Source of the DNA: Romanomermis culicivorax
Lineage: Eukaryota > Nematoda > Enoplea > Mermithida > Mermithidae
Direction of reading: 5' to 3'
DNA length: 64,000 nucleotides
Assembly: GCA_963922205.1 (NCBI GenBank)
Contig: CAWUHX010000030.1
Location: 806,001 to 870,000 of the forward strand
This document shows, one piece after another, positions 62,601-64,000 of this stretch (position 1 is its first letter; the number at the start of each line of letters is the position of its first letter). A program made the position numbers and the translations under genes. The notes beneath the pieces are model-generated. The model was given only the letters and a program-made list of their open reading frames with translations. It was not told where the DNA came from and did no database searches.

Positions 62601-63863
62601 TAAAAATAAAAATATGATTGAAATGACTTGTCCAGAAATGCAGCCCAATTTCCTATATATTTTCATGAAAATTTTTGAGTTTGCAGCCTTACGACCAAAA
62701 ATCCTGTACGTGCCTGAAACGTGCTCCAGACTCAAGAGGTTTATGAAGATTCGACTCTCGGCTATGGCGTAACTTTCTGCGAGCTGAGATTTTGCGGGCC
62801 ATAATGGCCCCCTATACTATACTTCTATCAATTGAATCTCATTTCTTTTTTGAATCGTTAACAGTCCGTATTTTGCCGAACATAGATTTTTTCATCAACC
62901 TTCACAATTTTTTTCTTTCCCATGGAATTTTTGAATAGTTTTGAATGTGAACTCCTGCATTAAAAAATGATGAAAGCATCATTTTAGAGTATAAACTTTG
63001 AGCTTCTATTCAGAAATAATTGTTGTGTGTGAAGATTCATTTTCTAGCTTTCTAGAATGTAAAAGTCCGAATTACAAATTTTGTAGCTATTCCAGGAAAA
63101 TTTAAGCATGCATCTGACCAAATCGTAGCGAACTGGACTGAACTTGAAAGTTACTAATTTGAGCCAAATTTAAAAACATCGCAATTTCTGTTTTATTTCG
63201 ACCTCGATCGAGTTATGACTATCGAAAAAGGAGTTTTCACAAAAAATACATTGGTTTACGCCCTTCTGGCTAACCAACCGTCTTGATGTATGTTTCGAAT
63301 TATAGAGGGTTATCCTATGGAGATAGGGGTTGAACCCCGGTACCTGAGACCCAGGATACCCTCGCATGACCTGAAAAAAATCGTCAAACCATCATTATAT
63401 ATGATAATAATGCTTATGAAGCTTTCTTTTTGGTTTACTCTCTTTCTCTGCCCCATGAAAGCTCAAAGGGTCACTCCTGGAAAATTCCTGCCGCGCATGT
63501 CCGTGTCGAACCCTATGCATTTATAGTTCTAGCACTTTGATACGAATAATTTTGACATTGAATATATACCATAAATCCGAATCACAGCTTTTCATAATTA
63601 CTGTTGTACGCCGGTATGTCTTCGAAACACGATTCATTTTGAACTTCAGAAGATTTTGAATTTGAAAGGGCGCGATTAGAGAAGTCTTCGGCACTGGATG
63701 AAACTCACTTGAATACTGCGTCTATTCCCTTCCTGTAATCCTGCGAAACTTCGTAAGACACCACTTTCAGGGCGTTGAAAGAAGTCTCCACATTTATCAA
63801 TCTCTTCAAATAGACAATATCATTTTCCGGCCCCTCAAATTCATATAACGAATTGGCCTTGAC
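47637..63863 (-). CDS. Large lipid transfer protein (apolipophorin-like), C-terminal 1,439 codons; continues past window end
   Basis: Twenty-one exons join in frame to stop TAA at 47637: 63709-63863, 60275-60788, 59025-59158, 58238-58558, 58006-58156, 57778-57937, 57357-57541, 56045-56193, 55621-55789, 55150-55312, 54418-54782, 52439-52628, 52166-52368, 51618-51810, 50889-51275, 49770-49918, 49296-49607, 48548-48653, 48079-48218, 47744-47890, 47637-47663. The first part is beta-rich, apolipophorin-like repeat sequence. Then come amphipathic helices (VVSKASDLTSNIGGALSDAR), a vWF type D domain (DQYFVTFDGTVRTFSADCSY, ending LLGRNDGESYTDLLLPDG), a C8-type cysteine domain and a VWA-like domain. 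Secreted lipoprotein scaffolds of this family carry lipid in circulation. The N-terminal lipid-binding domain is outside the window. The last two exons are the least certain. Vitellogenin is less likely because no polyserine region is seen in this part and the tail domains differ. Confidence 0.8.
49296..49918 (-). other. VWA-like domain of the lipid transfer protein, MIDAS lost
   Basis: Exons 16 and 17, continued by exons 18 and 19. DVVLAVELRGCMSS aligns with the first strand of a von Willebrand A domain, but the metal-binding DxSxS is ELRGC. The fold then continues as KSKNVRFGVAGFSGSG, PLDIVDFITEHYPFRP and KKVIVVLACSNC, with YYDLHTKLLSQGYTLYVV in the next exon. The typical alternation of hydrophobic strands and helices is clear. 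Without MIDAS it should not bind ligands through a metal ion. It sits immediately after the vWD-C8 module. Confidence 0.65.
50889..52368 (-). other. vWF type D and C8 module of the lipid transfer protein
   Basis: Three exons. FVTFDGTVRTFSADCSYLLA is the first strand pair of a vWD domain; the middle exon holds CNTFNDICAIKLKN; the third begins GLLGRNDGESYTD, the typical vWD end. It is followed by a C8-like region with regularly spaced cysteines (NAGC, YKECEKLF, FRKC, MIICSQS, GVCQTAA, AACPQG, PPQC). Confidence 0.8.
52629..54417. other. Intron of the lipid transfer protein gene, nothing supported
   Basis: 1.8 kb without a recognised exon or repeat. Several GGCCGA motifs near 53865-53965 (CATCGGCCGA type) form a short local cluster of unclear meaning. 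Confidence 0.4.
56585..56790 (+). repeat. Repeat with CCGGCGC hairpin, copy 1
   Basis: TGATGCATTTTAG, then CAAAATTTTCCGGCGCTTCG and GCGCCGGTTATAACTTTAAT, then CTCAGGCGCGGC. The core CCGGCGC-TTC-GCGCCGG is a perfect 7-bp hairpin. Located in an intron of the lipid transfer protein gene. Confidence 0.6.
56865..57035 (+). repeat. Repeat with CCGGCGC hairpin, copy 2
   Basis: Direct repeat of 56585-56790 about 285 bp downstream, with the same hairpin and the same AATAATCATTA follow-on. Related, more decayed copies lie at about 60990-61140 and 62080-62180, and a partial match without the hairpin lies near 35295-35350. Confidence 0.6.
61147..62826. mobile_element. 1.7-kb inverted-repeat element in lipid transfer protein intron
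   Basis: Outer inverted arms of about 110-125 bp (61147-61258 and 62700-62826) share AGAAGTATAG, GGCC(A/C)CTATGGC-like, AAATCTCAG and CCGAGAGTCGAA blocks. The interior contains a smaller foldback element and a decayed CCGGCGC-hairpin repeat. No transposase frame was seen. Superfamily unknown. Confidence 0.55.
61351..61909. mobile_element. Foldback element nested in the 1.7-kb element
   Basis: Arms of ~170-190 bp (61353-61540 and 61735-61907) pair extensively: TCAGTCAGTGTCACTGCTTG with CAAGCAGTGTCACTGACT, and TTTTTAGGCAAGACC with GGTCTTGCCTAAAAA. Loop about 190 bp. A GGTTCGATTATTCC motif in the loop resembles a B box but no tRNA fold is present. Confidence 0.6.
62827..63708. other. Intron of the lipid transfer protein gene, remainder
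   Basis: Ordinary AT-rich intron. A minus-strand GGGGTTCAACCCC block near 63328 resembles a tRNA T-arm without the rest of a cloverleaf. Confidence 0.4.
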
Positions 63864-64000
63864 CTGGAAAAGCAGAAAATAAATACGAGTGATAGTATTT
63901 GGGGATGGAGATTAGTAGAAACTCAGCACACGTCTTACTCAACATGAATTAAGTATAGATAAACAAATTTCATTCCCTTATAACGGATTGAGTCCGCCCT

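Noticed and set aside
63290-63367. Minus-strand tRNA gene suggested by a GGGGTTCAACCCC block
   Set aside because: Only the T-arm can be formed; no acceptor stem, D-arm or A box was found.

Overview
The window is eukaryotic nuclear DNA, about 65% AT by eye. Genes are split by GT-AG introns from about 50 bp to 10 kb, and most of the remaining DNA is transposon-derived. The gene content (a receptor guanylate cyclase pair, a DEG/ENaC channel and an apolipophorin-like lipid transfer protein with a vWD-C8 module) points to a metazoan, most likely a protostome invertebrate. I cannot assign a phylum from the sequence. I saw no rRNA genes, bacterial operons or CRISPR arrays.

Layout. 1-2.8 kb: truncated Helitron copy on the minus strand, carrying a solo LTR and a dimeric tRNA-related insertion. 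3-6.5 kb: a 245-bp MITE, then the first three exons of a receptor guanylate cyclase paralogue (rGC-A, minus strand). 8.9-9.2 kb: small Harbinger-type MITE. 9.9-14.45 kb: a nested stack in which a solo LTR is split by a Helitron, the Helitron carries a second solo LTR of the same family, and a MITE sits in the 3' half of the first LTR. 14.6-39.6 kb: a complete 24-exon receptor guanylate cyclase (rGC-B, minus strand, about 1,128 aa after in-silico splicing). Its large introns hold a 1.1-kb Harbinger-type element, an apparently intact 3.8-kb Harbinger transposon with both proteins, and a third Helitron. 41.4-46.0 kb: a complete four-exon DEG/ENaC sodium channel subunit (plus strand, 503 aa). 47.6-64 kb: the C-terminal 1,439 codons of a large lipid transfer protein (minus strand) that continues past the window end.

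How the genes work together. rGC-A lies downstream of rGC-B in the same orientation and has the same exon phases in its first three exons, so the two look like a tandem duplication. rGC-B and the channel are divergently transcribed from a 1.8-kb interval. The channel and the lipid transfer protein converge. No functional pathway linking all of them is evident.

Main points of interest. The rGC-B cyclase domain keeps both metal-binding aspartates but has lost the guanine-specifying glutamate and the catalytic Asn/Arg pair, so it looks like a pseudo-cyclase receptor. The Helitron family has an unusual internal architecture: a 98-bp minisatellite and an inverted-repeat block ending in a GC hairpin. 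Its ends are fixed at base resolution by an insertion into an LTR. The lipid transfer protein ends in vWD, C8 and a VWA-like domain without a MIDAS motif. All exon boundaries were derived by hand from reading frame, splice consensus and phase, and none has transcript support here.
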